Positions 34,301 to 42,110 of a stretch of DNA of 42,110 bases are shown here, piece by piece. The stretch is from the NCBI GenBank assembly GCA_946543465.1, contig CAMNLR010000104.1:1-42110 (forward strand), in the 5' to 3' direction. The DNA is from CAG-791 sp002390025. GTDB lineage: Bacteria > Bacillota > Clostridia > Lachnospirales > Lachnospiraceae. The translations under genes were made by a program, and so were the position numbers. Below the pieces are notes generated by a model that saw only the letters and a list, made by a program, of their open reading frames with translations, was not told the DNA's origin and ran no database searches. Within the stretch, counting starts at the first letter, position 1; every line of letters begins with the position of its first letter.

Positions 34301-37020
34301 CCGAGACGCTCGGAACCCTGGAAGTGACGCAGAATGACACAGAGGTCACTTTCACAGCGCCCTCCGACAGCAAGACCTATGACGGAACCCCTCTCCAGGC
34401 AGGAGAAGTGACTGTCACAGGACTTCCAGAGGGCTTTACCTACACTGCCGCTGCTTCCGGCTCACAGACCGACGCTGGCAGCAGCGAGACAGCTGTGGAT
34501 TCCTACAAGATCCTCAATGCGGACGGAAATGATGTCACAGCAGGTTTTTCCAACATCAAGACAGTAAAAGGCACGCTGACGGTCAATCCCGCTGCTGTCA
34601 CCATCACGACAGAATCCGCCTCCAAACAGTACGACGGAAAGCCTCTGAACGGAACAGTTTCCGTCTCCGGAATTCCGGATGCGGAGAAGGAGAAAATCAA
34701 AGTCACCGCAACGGGCTCCATCACCGAAGTCGGCACTACCGAGAGCAGCTACACCATCGACTGGGGCGATGCAAAGAGCAGCAACTACACTGTTTCCGAG
34801 ACCATCGGAACCCTGGAAGTCACCAAAAACAGCACCGAGATCACCTTTACATCCGCCTCGGCAGAAAAGACCTATGACGGAACGCCCCTGACTGCCACAG
34901 CCGTGACGGCTGAGGGCCTGCCGGACGGCTTTACCTTCGTCAGCTCTGCCGGCGGCTCCTTCGCAGTGATCAACGCCGGATCCTATCCTAACTCTTTTGA
35001 CGACATGTCCTACTCCTTTGTCGATGAGAACGGGAACGAGATGGCCGGCTGGCGTAAGGCGATGATAAAAAATGCGGACGGCAAAGATGTCACGGACAAT
35101 TTCTCCAACCTCAAGTTCGTCGAAGGCACCCTGACCATCAAGGCCCTGGATGTTATTTTTGAACTGAACAGCTATGATACCGAATTCAACGGACAGAAGG
35201 TCCTTCCCGACGGCATGGACGGCACTTATGGGGACGGCGGTGAAGTTGACGAAGAATACGAGAACATGGAAGTGGACGAATTCAACTGCCCCGTCCACCT
35301 CACCTGTGCCTACAGACTGACAGGCGGAGGAGAGATTCAGATTGACGTCGACGGCTACTCCGATGCGGGAACCTATGACTATGAACCTGTCAAGACCTTC
35401 CTGGCAGGAACAGAGAGCAATTACAATGTTTCCTATACCAACACCGGATTTACCATTTCACCCCTCACGGTCAATCTGAATGTCAAAGACGGCTCATGTG
35501 TCGTTGACGGCGGCTATCACCAGGCAGAACTGATCGGCGCAAGCTGCGGCGAAGAGACAGCCATGCTCTCCAGTCTCGGTGAGAACGAATGGCGCCTTGC
35601 CGGATACACAATTTTCCCCAGTGAATACATCGATGTAAAAATGGAAGACGGAGGAGGTCTCGACGCCGGTACGTATCCGATCACTTACTCCTATAGCTAC
35701 GGCAATAATGACCCTGGCAATTACAAGATCATTGAGCCAACGGTCACCAAAACAGTCATTGAACCTCTGATTTTTTCAATCGACCTGGGCGGCCACGAGA
35801 TCACTTATGACAGCATCATGCACGGCGGCTACCTGACAGTCAAATATGAAAACGGCCCCAGCACCGGGGAAGAGCTCATGGCTTACAAGGAAAATCAGAC
35901 CGTCAGCGGTATCATCACCAACAGTTATACACTGCCCATCGGCGGCGATCTGACCATAGTGGCAGGCAATGCCGGACCGGATGCGGGCACCTACAAACTG
36001 GACTGCGAGACTACTTTCAATGCCGGCAATTCGGACAACTACAAGCTGAATATCACCGGGGACGAGCTCATCATCAATCCCAGGTCTGTCCCCCTTGAAA
36101 CCGGCTCCGCAGAAGAAACCTATGATCCAGCCAACCCCGATAAGCCGGTCACAAACAGCGAAGCTGTCATCCACAACCTCGCATTTGATGATCAGGAAGC
36201 AGTGACCGTCACCGCCACCGGCGCCCAGATCGAAATCGGATCTTCGGCAAATACCTACAGCATTGACTGGGGAAGTGTTAATCCCGACAATTACATCATT
36301 GTTGAACACCTTGGAACTCTGACCAAGAAGGCACCCACAGGCGGCATCGACATCATAGATGATCCCATGGGCCACTCGGAAAAATCAAAGGACAGCAAAG
36401 CCGGCAGCTCTGCCGACACCGGCTCCTCTGCAGACAAAGACAAAGACGCAGCGGACGACGGCAGCAAGACCGGTTCGGACCAGTCCGATGACAATTCGAA
36501 AAAAGAAGACCAGACGCCTGAACAGCCTGACAACGATTCTAAAAAAGAAGAACCGAAGGACCAGACACCGGATCAGTCCGACAAGGATTCTAAAAAAGAA
36601 GAACCGAAGGACCAGACACCGGATCAGTCCGACAAGGATTCTGAAAAAGAAGAACCGAAGCACCAGACACCGGATCAGTCCGACAACAAATCTGAAAAAG
36701 AAGACCAGACGCCTGATCAGCCTGAAAAGCCTGAGAACAATTCGAAAAACGAAGAACAGAAGGAACAGAAAGAACAGGCCTCCGAACAATCCGGAAAATC
36801 TTCTGAAAAAAATGATTCGAAGGCAGAACAGCCCGCCAAGTCTTCTGAGAGCAAGGAAAACAAAGAAAGCACAGTAACAAAAGAAAGCAAAGATTCGAAG
36901 GCTGAGCAGCCCGCCCGGAGTTCCGAGAGCGACACGAGTAAGGAATCGAGTAAAGAAGCAAGTAAAGAAACAAGCAAAGAAGCAAGTGAATCCGATTCTC
37001 CGGCTGTTCCCCAAGAGTAA
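31375..37020 (+). CDS. Giant secreted FecR-domain / MBG-repeat protein
   Basis: A 1881-aa exported protein with a signal peptide (1-30, ending VMAES). A FecR-like domain (about 33-150 and 205-240) is split by an Ala/Gln-rich insert (AAGGQAAAEQAAEGQAAASQ). Then come at least ten MBG-type Ig-like repeats marked by YDGTPL/YDGKPL at about 322, 406, 682, 762, 920, 1002, 1086 and 1167, plus degenerate ones at about 1270, 1490 and 1580. Two repeat types alternate: GLPSGFTF..TDAG..LTI and VTATGSI..IDWG..YTLSE. A second FecR-like stretch (about 455-600) appears inserted in the second repeat. The tail (1665-1881) is low-complexity Lys/Glu/Ser/Asp with 17-residue units. No LPXTG or C-terminal membrane helix is seen. 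Probable surface or matrix protein. Confidence 0.9.
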   Translation: MKTSFCKRLFNIPFVLAFTMLLAMTVMAESYTATTMRLLHYEGTVEIEDESGKSGLVMENIRFNSGQSLHTGAASSASVGMDSTKIVTLDENTKVKFTKKSKEMQLSLSEGSFFLDVSEKLGGDESLDIKTSTMTVGIRGTIVVVSTYPLEEYQKRLSEKAAGGQAAAEQAAEGQAAASQAAGAEEASLSSLEETILQTSEANGGVVSVIGVLEGKVQMDYQDETGKNIKLDVSGGQKATLLDSDDNGKADVTPEVNKVDFDDIFEAARKEIQDNPELQKRLKDTGLDLPGTTDDLSSNPANGNWTYNGHVTVIAQSASKMYDGQPLTRRSDVLVQGLPSGFTFDAAAGGTRTDAGSGDNPVQNFAIYNRNRENVTSHFTNIEKISGKLIIDPAPLTAWSGSASKVYDGTPLTSTETKLTFSPGYEKTNYARKNLSYVVTGRGSASTGRSTSGNASGSSSGNTTGLADSQTLYGICGTVLVHGSNPLTGEIKEIYLVAGQKLTVHLSDKDQEASIEYVIETITEDQVPEDILRIYGDNPEILTQACAETGWDAEKLNKRIQTLPPLDTRSSDVNGVKMDSQTTENLMEDCTNVRITIDTEGTNYNNRALNKEEAHYTPMKADPSIKIITNASITDVGTIPNSFTIDWGSANKDNYKLSEEYGTLTVTPASAVVKTGSAEKVYDGTPLTNSEASISGLVHGETAKVTATGSITNVGSKSNSYSIDWGSAKEKNYDVSSQTGTLRVTGNDAQISIKVSVSGKTYDGKPLDIDTVVTSGDSAETASKKQVAAAGAPAENETASKKQVAATGSPAENETASKKQLVTAADSANDSGTGSKGGQDETTNTVKVEGLPSGFTFKAHITGSRTDAGTGDLTIESYQILDEDGTDVTDQFSNVEIVESTLTIDPAPAAVTTGSASKLYDGTPLTSSEASVSGIVDADKDAVKVTATGSITEIGTAENTYTIDWGTAKSSNYTLSETLGTLEVTQNDTEVTFTAPSDSKTYDGTPLQAGEVTVTGLPEGFTYTAAASGSQTDAGSSETAVDSYKILNADGNDVTAGFSNIKTVKGTLTVNPAAVTITTESASKQYDGKPLNGTVSVSGIPDAEKEKIKVTATGSITEVGTTESSYTIDWGDAKSSNYTVSETIGTLEVTKNSTEITFTSASAEKTYDGTPLTATAVTAEGLPDGFTFVSSAGGSFAVINAGSYPNSFDDMSYSFVDENGNEMAGWRKAMIKNADGKDVTDNFSNLKFVEGTLTIKALDVIFELNSYDTEFNGQKVLPDGMDGTYGDGGEVDEEYENMEVDEFNCPVHLTCAYRLTGGGEIQIDVDGYSDAGTYDYEPVKTFLAGTESNYNVSYTNTGFTISPLTVNLNVKDGSCVVDGGYHQAELIGASCGEETAMLSSLGENEWRLAGYTIFPSEYIDVKMEDGGGLDAGTYPITYSYSYGNNDPGNYKIIEPTVTKTVIEPLIFSIDLGGHEITYDSIMHGGYLTVKYENGPSTGEELMAYKENQTVSGIITNSYTLPIGGDLTIVAGNAGPDAGTYKLDCETTFNAGNSDNYKLNITGDELIINPRSVPLETGSAEETYDPANPDKPVTNSEAVIHNLAFDDQEAVTVTATGAQIEIGSSANTYSIDWGSVNPDNYIIVEHLGTLTKKAPTGGIDIIDDPMGHSEKSKDSKAGSSADTGSSADKDKDAADDGSKTGSDQSDDNSKKEDQTPEQPDNDSKKEEPKDQTPDQSDKDSKKEEPKDQTPDQSDKDSEKEEPKHQTPDQSDNKSEKEDQTPDQPEKPENNSKNEEQKEQKEQASEQSGKSSEKNDSKAEQPAKSSESKENKESTVTKESKDSKAEQPARSSESDTSKESSKEASKETSKEASESDSPAVPQE
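33715..33840 (+). repeat. 51-bp intragenic tandem repeat
   Basis: Two and a half copies of a 51-base unit encoding ETASKKQVAAxGxPAEN, interrupting the fourth YDG repeat. Confidence 0.92.
36550..36702 (+). repeat. 51-bp intragenic tandem repeat in the acidic tail
   Basis: Three consecutive 51-base units encoding EPKDQTPDQSDKDSKKE; the third is diverged. Confidence 0.95.
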
Positions 37021-37065
37021 GCAAGTTGGAACATGCCCGGGTAGGAACATTTCTAAGTGCACCTA

Positions 37066-37113
37066 AAATATACTGCCTGCTGCATTTATTTGCGGCCGGC
37101 AGTATATTTTTTT
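37066..37113 (+). terminator. Intrinsic terminator after the giant gene
   Basis: AATATACTGCC and GGCAGTATATT arms around a 20-base loop that itself pairs GCCTGC/GCGGCC-like bases, followed by TTTTT. It is 46 bases after the stop. Confidence 0.9.
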
Positions 37114-37244
37114 GCAGCAGCAGAAAGACAAGAAAGAATTCCTGTAGACTATTAAAGAGATTATTACGGTGACTATTAACGAGTCTATTAACGAATGTTT
37201 CCAAAAAACAAGATAAGGGGCGGAGAAGTTAAGGGAACCTGTGG

Positions 37245-37250
37245 TAAAAT
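37245..37250 (+). promoter_or_regulatory. Probable extended -10 of the LRR gene
   Basis: TGG-TAAAAT is about 75 bases before the start; the -35 is not convincing. The spacer before it (37114-37240) has ACTATTAAnGAG repeats. Confidence 0.4.
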
Positions 37251-37323
37251 AATAATCGGATGTAGATAAAATAACGGCACAAATTTCAGAATTTTCAACA
37301 ATTAGAGTAGGAGGAAAAGTGCC

Positions 37324-39531
37324 ATGAAGAAGAAATTGCTTCTTTCTTTAATCACTGTTTTTATTTTCATTCTGATGGCGGTTCCCGCATTTGCCGAACA
37401 GTCCGGTGACTGGGAATATGAGCTGTCCGATGTCGGTCTGATGATCACAGCCTACCACGGCACCGACAAGGACGTGGAAATCCCTGCCGAGATTGACGGC
37501 TATAAGGTGTCCGCCATCGGCAAGCAGGCATTTAAAGATAACACCACCATGACCAGTCTTGTGATCCCGGAAGGAATCTCCAAAATCTATGCGGAGGCCT
37601 TCCTCGGATGCAACGCACTCTCCCGCGTCGAGTTCAATGCCAAGAACTGTACCGCTGTGGAAGTGCAGACGTATGACGGCAATAAAGGCGTCGGTATTTT
37701 CTCCGGTGCCGGATCGGCCTCTCCCAACGGTCTGGAAGTCGTCTTCGGCGACAATGTTTCCAAAGTGCCCGATTACCTCTTTGATACGGCCAGTATCGAC
37801 AAGGATTACCATAGAGGCTCCGCTTACGCCTATGTCACTTCCGTCACTTTCTCCGGCGGCGTCAAAGAGATCGGCGCCTGCGCCTTCCGCGGCTGCCAGG
37901 ATCTGGAGACCGTCACCTTCGGCGGAAAGGAAAAGAGCATCGGAAATGACGCCTTCTACGGATGCAAAGCCCTCAGGGAGCTGGAATTCACAGATGCGCT
38001 CACGACCATCGGCGATCAGGCGTTCTGGGGTGTTACCTCTCTGGAAAGCATTTCCTGGGGAAACAGTCTGGACACGATCGGAGTTGCTGCCTTCCAGGGA
38101 TGCACATCTCTGGAAAAGGTCGAGTTTGTCAGTCCTCTTACCACGATCGGCAAGCATGCCTTTATGGAATGCACCGGCCTGAAAGAGGTCCTCTTCCCCG
38201 AATCCCTGACCTACCTGAATGCCGAGGCCTTCTGCGGATGCATTAAGCTGGAGAAGGTCACTGTGAACAGCAAAAACCTCACAGTGCCTCCCATCCAGAC
38301 CTATGACAGCAGTAAGGGAATCGGTGTCTTCTCGGGTGCCGGTTCTGCATCCGTCAACGGCCTGCATGTTATGATCGGCCCCAAGGTGTCCAAGGTTCCC
38401 GACTTCCTCTTTGATACTGCCAGTATCGACAGGGACTACCACCGCGGTTATGACTACGCCTATGTCACTTCGATCACCTTTGCGGACGGCGTCAGGGAGA
38501 TCGGCGAGGCGGCCTTCAGAAGCTGCCAGACCCTGGAAAAGATCACTTTCTCCAATAGCATTGAGACCATCGGCAAAGAAGCCTTCTGGGGATGCACGGC
38601 ACTTCCGGAAATGACCTTGGGCAAAAAGCTCATCACCATCAAAGAAAGCGCTTTTGCCGGTGACACAGGCCTGGAAAAGATCGTCTGGGGTGAAAGCCTG
38701 GAGACCATAGAAGCCCATGCATTCGACGGCTGCAATTCCCTGACGGAGCTCCACCTGGTCAATCCTCTCACCACAATCGGCTTCGGCGCATTCCAGAACT
38801 GCACGGCACTGGAGAAGCTCATCCTTCCCGAAACGCTGACAAGCCTGGGAGGACAGGCCTTCTGCAGCACCACCAGACTCAACAAGGTGATCGTCCTCAG
38901 CAAGAACCTGACAGTATCCGAAGTGCAGACCTATGACGGCAATAAGGGTGTAGGTGTTTTCTCGGGCTCAGGCTCCGGTTCCACGAAAGGCCTGGAAGTC
39001 ATCATTTACAAAGGCGTCACCACAGTCCCCGCCTTCCTCTTCGACACAGCAAGCCTGGACAGGGACTACCACCGCGGCTATGATTACGCCTATGTCACCA
39101 AAGTCACCTGCGCTTCCACTGTCACAGAAGTCGGCGACTGCGCCTTCCGCAGCTGCCAGAATCTCGAAAACGTCCACTTCTACAGCAAGGACGTAACCTT
39201 CGGCGAGGAAGCCTTTGAGAACTGCACCAACAGGGACTTCCACATCGAAGGACCTTCCGGCGGAACCCTTCGGACCAACGCAAAGGACATCGACTTCAAT
39301 TTCACGGCCAACGAAGATCCCGAATCCCTGGAGGAAATCGAGGAGCCCGAAAAGGCAGATCCTGCCAACCTCTACTCTCCCGCTACTGACAAGACTTCCG
39401 GCACAGACACAGATGATACAGGAGCGTCTGATACAGAGCCTGCTTCCGATGACACCTGGACCTGCCCCAACGGCCACGCCGGCAACACCGGCAACTTCTG
39501 CCCCCAGTGCGGCGCTCAGAAGCCGGAATGA
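37324..39531 (+). CDS. Secreted BspA-like leucine-rich-repeat protein with zinc-ribbon tail
   Basis: A 735-aa protein with a signal peptide (1-24, ending PAFAEQ) and tandem type-5 LRRs (motifs like IGxxAFxGCxxLxxVxF). A ~210-residue super-repeat occurs three times: VQTYDGNKGVG-type blocks start at residues 114, 324 and 534, exactly 630 bases apart. A Pro/Asp/Thr linker (about 660-710) leads to a C-terminal zinc ribbon: Cys714, His718, Cys726 and Cys729 in WTCPNGH..NFCPQCGAQKP. BspA-like LRR proteins of gut bacteria usually act in adhesion. The ATG follows AGGAGG at nine bases. The zinc ribbon on an exported protein is unusual. Confidence 0.93.
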   Translation: MKKKLLLSLITVFIFILMAVPAFAEQSGDWEYELSDVGLMITAYHGTDKDVEIPAEIDGYKVSAIGKQAFKDNTTMTSLVIPEGISKIYAEAFLGCNALSRVEFNAKNCTAVEVQTYDGNKGVGIFSGAGSASPNGLEVVFGDNVSKVPDYLFDTASIDKDYHRGSAYAYVTSVTFSGGVKEIGACAFRGCQDLETVTFGGKEKSIGNDAFYGCKALRELEFTDALTTIGDQAFWGVTSLESISWGNSLDTIGVAAFQGCTSLEKVEFVSPLTTIGKHAFMECTGLKEVLFPESLTYLNAEAFCGCIKLEKVTVNSKNLTVPPIQTYDSSKGIGVFSGAGSASVNGLHVMIGPKVSKVPDFLFDTASIDRDYHRGYDYAYVTSITFADGVREIGEAAFRSCQTLEKITFSNSIETIGKEAFWGCTALPEMTLGKKLITIKESAFAGDTGLEKIVWGESLETIEAHAFDGCNSLTELHLVNPLTTIGFGAFQNCTALEKLILPETLTSLGGQAFCSTTRLNKVIVLSKNLTVSEVQTYDGNKGVGVFSGSGSGSTKGLEVIIYKGVTTVPAFLFDTASLDRDYHRGYDYAYVTKVTCASTVTEVGDCAFRSCQNLENVHFYSKDVTFGEEAFENCTNRDFHIEGPSGGTLRTNAKDIDFNFTANEDPESLEEIEEPEKADPANLYSPATDKTSGTDTDDTGASDTEPASDDTWTCPNGHAGNTGNFCPQCGAQKPE

Positions 39532-39538
39532 GACACGT

Positions 39539-39571
39539 GTCAGGGTGTCACGGGGACGGTTCTTGTGTCAC
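39539..39571 (+). repeat. Single GGGACGGTTC element after the LRR gene
   Basis: GTGTCACGGGGACGGTTCTT with flanking TGTCA/TGTCAC, eight bases after the stop. Confidence 0.8.
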
Positions 39572-39579
39572 ATAAATAA

Positions 39580-39632
39580 ATCAAGAAACTGCCTGCCGTA
39601 TCAACTGATATGCGGCAGGCTGTTCCTTGATA
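39580..39632 (+). terminator. Large hairpin after the LRR gene, possible terminator
   Basis: Outer ATCAAG/CTTGAT and inner GCCTGCCG/CGGCAGGC arms form a long stem. It lacks a clear T-run, so it may be a processed 3' end or a weak terminator. The following stretch contains ATCTGTT-AACA-AACAGAT (about 39668-39686), a possible operator. Confidence 0.45.
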
Positions 39633-39741
39633 TTAAAACAAAATAAATAAAAACACAGAAGCTGAACGAATCTGTTAACAAACAGATAACGTCAATCAAA
39701 CGTTACTCTTTCAACGATATTTTCAAAGGAGGAAGATTCCT

Positions 39742-41397
39742 GTGAAACACAAATATCATCCTTTGAAGCTTTTACTCTCAGTCGTGCTGTCTGTTCTGCT
39801 GCTGGGCACATTCGGTGCAAGGAGTGTTTTTGCGAATGCCTATGGACAAGTGGATTTTCCATTCCAAAAAGTCCCGATGTTATATTCGACGAAAGATCCG
39901 GACTCAGGTCAACTGCATTTCTTTTTCACGGAAAATGTGCTGGCCAAAAAAATGAAAAGCTATGAGCTGAGCGAGAAGGCATTCAGCAGCTATGACGAAT
40001 ATCACTCCAGTTTCGACAATGTCAACATCACAGACGACGGCGAGTGGATCTATTCCATCACCTATCTCGAAAATTCTGACGGAATTATGGAAAAGCGCGT
40101 TGCAAGGACCTCCACAAAGGGTCTTACAGGCAGCCTTGCCTATAACAGCAAAAAAACAGAGATTCTGGATATGGTCATAGCCAGTGGAACAGATCTGGAC
40201 AAAGAGCCTGATTTCGTCTATCTTGCGGATGGGTCTGTCCTGCTTTTTTACCGGGATGGGTACACCAATAAACTCTACCATATCGATGACCATGGACCTG
40301 TACTTCTAAGTGAAAATGTAAGTTACTATGCTTCCTCCTGGGATAGGTCCATGCGGTTTATAGACGAAAATAATCTGGTCATATGGGTCACCAACGACAC
40401 CAGTAAGCACAGTGTCAGAATTGATACAATATCTAAGGGAAACAAAGAACTGCCTGGCTTTGGCATTTCCTTCTTTGATAATATATTTACCCGTGATTAT
40501 CTGTTCTGTGAAGAGAATGGCGTTATCTATCGCTTAGACAGAACAGGCAGCAGCAAAAAAATCGAAGCGGATTTTAAAGGTGATATAGAAATCATCAGTC
40601 AGATCTCCAATGACGAGACCTATGTGCAGACGAGCTATGAGGAAGATGATCGTACGCTGTACAATGAGTATAAAATAGATGGAAAGGGAAAGACAGAATT
40701 GGTAATAGAAGGCGTATCCAGCATGACAAGATCCGGTGATTTGTGCATATATAGCAAAAAGAACGAAGAAGGCTGGAACAAGCTCTATTACAGATTTGGG
40801 AGCTCAGCAGAGGCTGAAGCAAATGTATATCTGCAGGATAAATGGATGGGTTTATATAGAACTGAAGACGGCAGTGCCGCCCTCATCGAAAATGGCGATT
40901 ACCTGTATGCCTGTTCAACGATAAACAATGAAATAGAGAGTTTCTGGAAGCTGGATAGTGATGACAGGTATGCAATTGGTTTTGATACATTGTTCTATGC
41001 AAGAAGGGGAACCCTGTCTGCATTGAAAAATGGAAAAGTCTATGAAATGAGAAACTACGAAGGTGAGCCTGGATATAACGACTCCTTTGAAATTAACAGA
41101 GACGGCAGTATCGGCGTATACGAGGGGATTTCAGGTCCCGTTGCAAACCCTACAGAGGAATATTTCTACAAAGATGGTGAACAAGTCGGCTATATAACAA
41201 AGTTTAACATGAGCGGATTATATCTGGGCGATCACAAGTACATATGTCCTATTATGGACGATAACGGTAATCTTCCTGTTTGTTTAAAAGATACCAGTGA
41301 TGATTCTTATAAACCACTCATCCCTCTCCTATATGTATACTACTTCTTCCCCAGTTATCGTCCGATGATCGTGACTCCCAGGACAATTGATGGATAG
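39742..41397 (+). CDS. Secreted protein of unknown function, beta-propeller-like
   Basis: A 551-aa protein starting at a GTG nine bases after AAAGGAGG. The signal peptide (1-32) ends SVFANA. The remainder has repeated Tyr/Asp-rich strands such as TDDGEWIYSITY, YLADGSVLLFYRDG, ENNLVIWVTND and ENGDYLYACST, suggesting a beta-propeller or similar blade fold, but I do not recognise a family. No anchor is seen. From about 40330 the DNA is visibly more A/T-rich than the neighbouring genes, which may mean recent acquisition. Its 3' end overlaps a degenerate minus-strand transporter remnant by about 40 bases. Confidence 0.8.
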   Translation: MKHKYHPLKLLLSVVLSVLLLGTFGARSVFANAYGQVDFPFQKVPMLYSTKDPDSGQLHFFFTENVLAKKMKSYELSEKAFSSYDEYHSSFDNVNITDDGEWIYSITYLENSDGIMEKRVARTSTKGLTGSLAYNSKKTEILDMVIASGTDLDKEPDFVYLADGSVLLFYRDGYTNKLYHIDDHGPVLLSENVSYYASSWDRSMRFIDENNLVIWVTNDTSKHSVRIDTISKGNKELPGFGISFFDNIFTRDYLFCEENGVIYRLDRTGSSKKIEADFKGDIEIISQISNDETYVQTSYEEDDRTLYNEYKIDGKGKTELVIEGVSSMTRSGDLCIYSKKNEEGWNKLYYRFGSSAEAEANVYLQDKWMGLYRTEDGSAALIENGDYLYACSTINNEIESFWKLDSDDRYAIGFDTLFYARRGTLSALKNGKVYEMRNYEGEPGYNDSFEINRDGSIGVYEGISGPVANPTEEYFYKDGEQVGYITKFNMSGLYLGDHKYICPIMDDNGNLPVCLKDTSDDSYKPLIPLLYVYYFFPSYRPMIVTPRTIDG

Positions 41398-41399
41398 AG

Positions 41400-41642
41400 T
41401 ACCATTAACGACATCCTCAGCCCCTGGCCTCCTTGCCGCCGATCAGGCAGGTCCCCCAGCAGGTTCCCCAGTGCACAGGCAACCGCGCCTACCGGTCCGA
41501 ATACCAGGCCCACCGGCGCCGGTATGGCATTCACGGGCCTGATCTGCGACAATCCGCCCGCAAACTGCATTACGTTAATAGAGACGGATAAGATCGTGAA
41601 CATGACCGTGACAATGGCAAAGATGCTGAGCGGCGACGGCAT
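41400..41642 (-). pseudogene. Remnant of an ECF-transporter S-component-like membrane protein
   Basis: A minus-strand frame encodes two hydrophobic segments (SIFAIVTVMFTILSVSINVM and PAPVGLVFGPVGAVACALGN) ending GNLLGDL, which resembles QueT-like or related substrate-binding components. The frame then becomes Arg/Gln-rich and meaningless. There is no start codon of its own with a ribosome site; it is joined out of frame to the fragment upstream. Confidence 0.55.
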
Positions 41643-42060
41643 TGCAGGCTGGGAGGAGGGAGGGATCCGTCTCCTTAGTGTACTCCGTCGCCAGTACCGT
41701 ATACACAGACATGGACGCAGCCGATCCCAGGATGTACAGACCGCCGAGAAGCCCTGCTTCGTCCGTATTTCCCCAGTTCGATGTCAAAATACCGATCAGA
41801 ATGATCAGAATACCCACCATATTGTTGCGCGAGGGGTACTCCTTTTTGAGGATCATAATAAGCGGCACGATGATAATGCCCATGGAAGCATAGACACTTG
41901 CCGACGACGCCGGGATCTGATCCAGGCCCAGCTTTTCGAACATGTTGCTGGCCGTGATCAGCGCTCCCAGGATCAGGCCCTGCCGCAGTGAAACGCGGTT
42001 GAGGAGCGCGAGTTTTTTCCTCGTAAGCGTCAAATAGTTGGTGTTATTTCCAGTACTGTA
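41640..42060 (-). pseudogene. Remnant of a DMT/EamA-family transporter
   Basis: Minus strand, about 140 residues: LRQGLILGALITASNMFEKL, SSASVYASMGIIIVPLIMIL, GILIILIGILTSNWG and LYILGSAASMSVYTVLATEY correspond to helices 3-5 of an EamA half. The frame then ends at CNAVAAQHLCHCHG by frameshift into the next fragment. An in-frame stop lies at about 42063-42065 (minus TGA), so the N-terminal helices are missing or lie in another frame. The remaining bases to 42110 hold nothing I can identify. Confidence 0.6.
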
Positions 42061-42110
42061 TGCCGGCGTTAAAATACAGGTTCATCCTATGGTATCCGCC
42101 ACAGATATGA

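Overview
The window looks like a chromosomal segment of a gut-type Clostridia, most likely Lachnospiraceae. The reasons are strong AGGAGG ribosome-binding sites, moderately high GC, the era-recO-glyS gene order, a sodium-pump decarboxylase operon of clostridial type, GlyRS of the alpha2 type, and large secreted MBG and BspA-like LRR proteins. No rRNA, tRNA, transposase, phage gene or CRISPR array was found.

From 1 to about 28,660 nearly everything lies on the minus strand, so transcription runs right to left. In that direction: an S26-type peptidase and a PP2A-like phosphatase (28.7-27.2 kb); an unknown 163-aa protein overlapping a response-regulator-like SARP protein whose acceptor Asp is Glu; an M16C metallopeptidase, Era, RecO and GlyRS; AlaRS, ribosomal protein S21 and ScpB; a five-gene biotin-dependent carboxyltransferase / sodium-pump operon (12.8-7.1 kb); a GlgX-type debranching enzyme; an OmpR-type response regulator and its histidine kinase; HisH and HisF; and the start of an Ala/Glu/Pro-rich protein that leaves the window.

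From about 29.1 kb the orientation flips. An orphan ECF sigma factor is followed by a small minus-strand gene with a RiPP-leader-like motif. Three secreted proteins on the plus strand come next: a 1881-aa FecR/MBG-repeat protein, a 735-aa LRR protein with a zinc-ribbon tail, and a 551-aa protein of unknown function. The right edge holds fused, frameshifted remnants of two transporter genes.

The most unusual content lies between the genes. Several spacers are built from degenerate tandem repeats, and in at least five (after glgX, hisH, the biotin carrier, era and the S26 peptidase) one repeat unit is the 3' end of the upstream gene, stop codon included. The spacer therefore reads like repeated copies of the gene's own tail. 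Two other spacers (19.6-20.05 kb and 29.83-30.18 kb) carry a shared ~105-bp composite repeat in opposite orientations, both placed outside terminators. A third class, palindromic GGGACGGTTC elements, fills six spacers. I regard the tail-reiteration pattern and the ~105-bp composite repeat as the best candidates for something undescribed.
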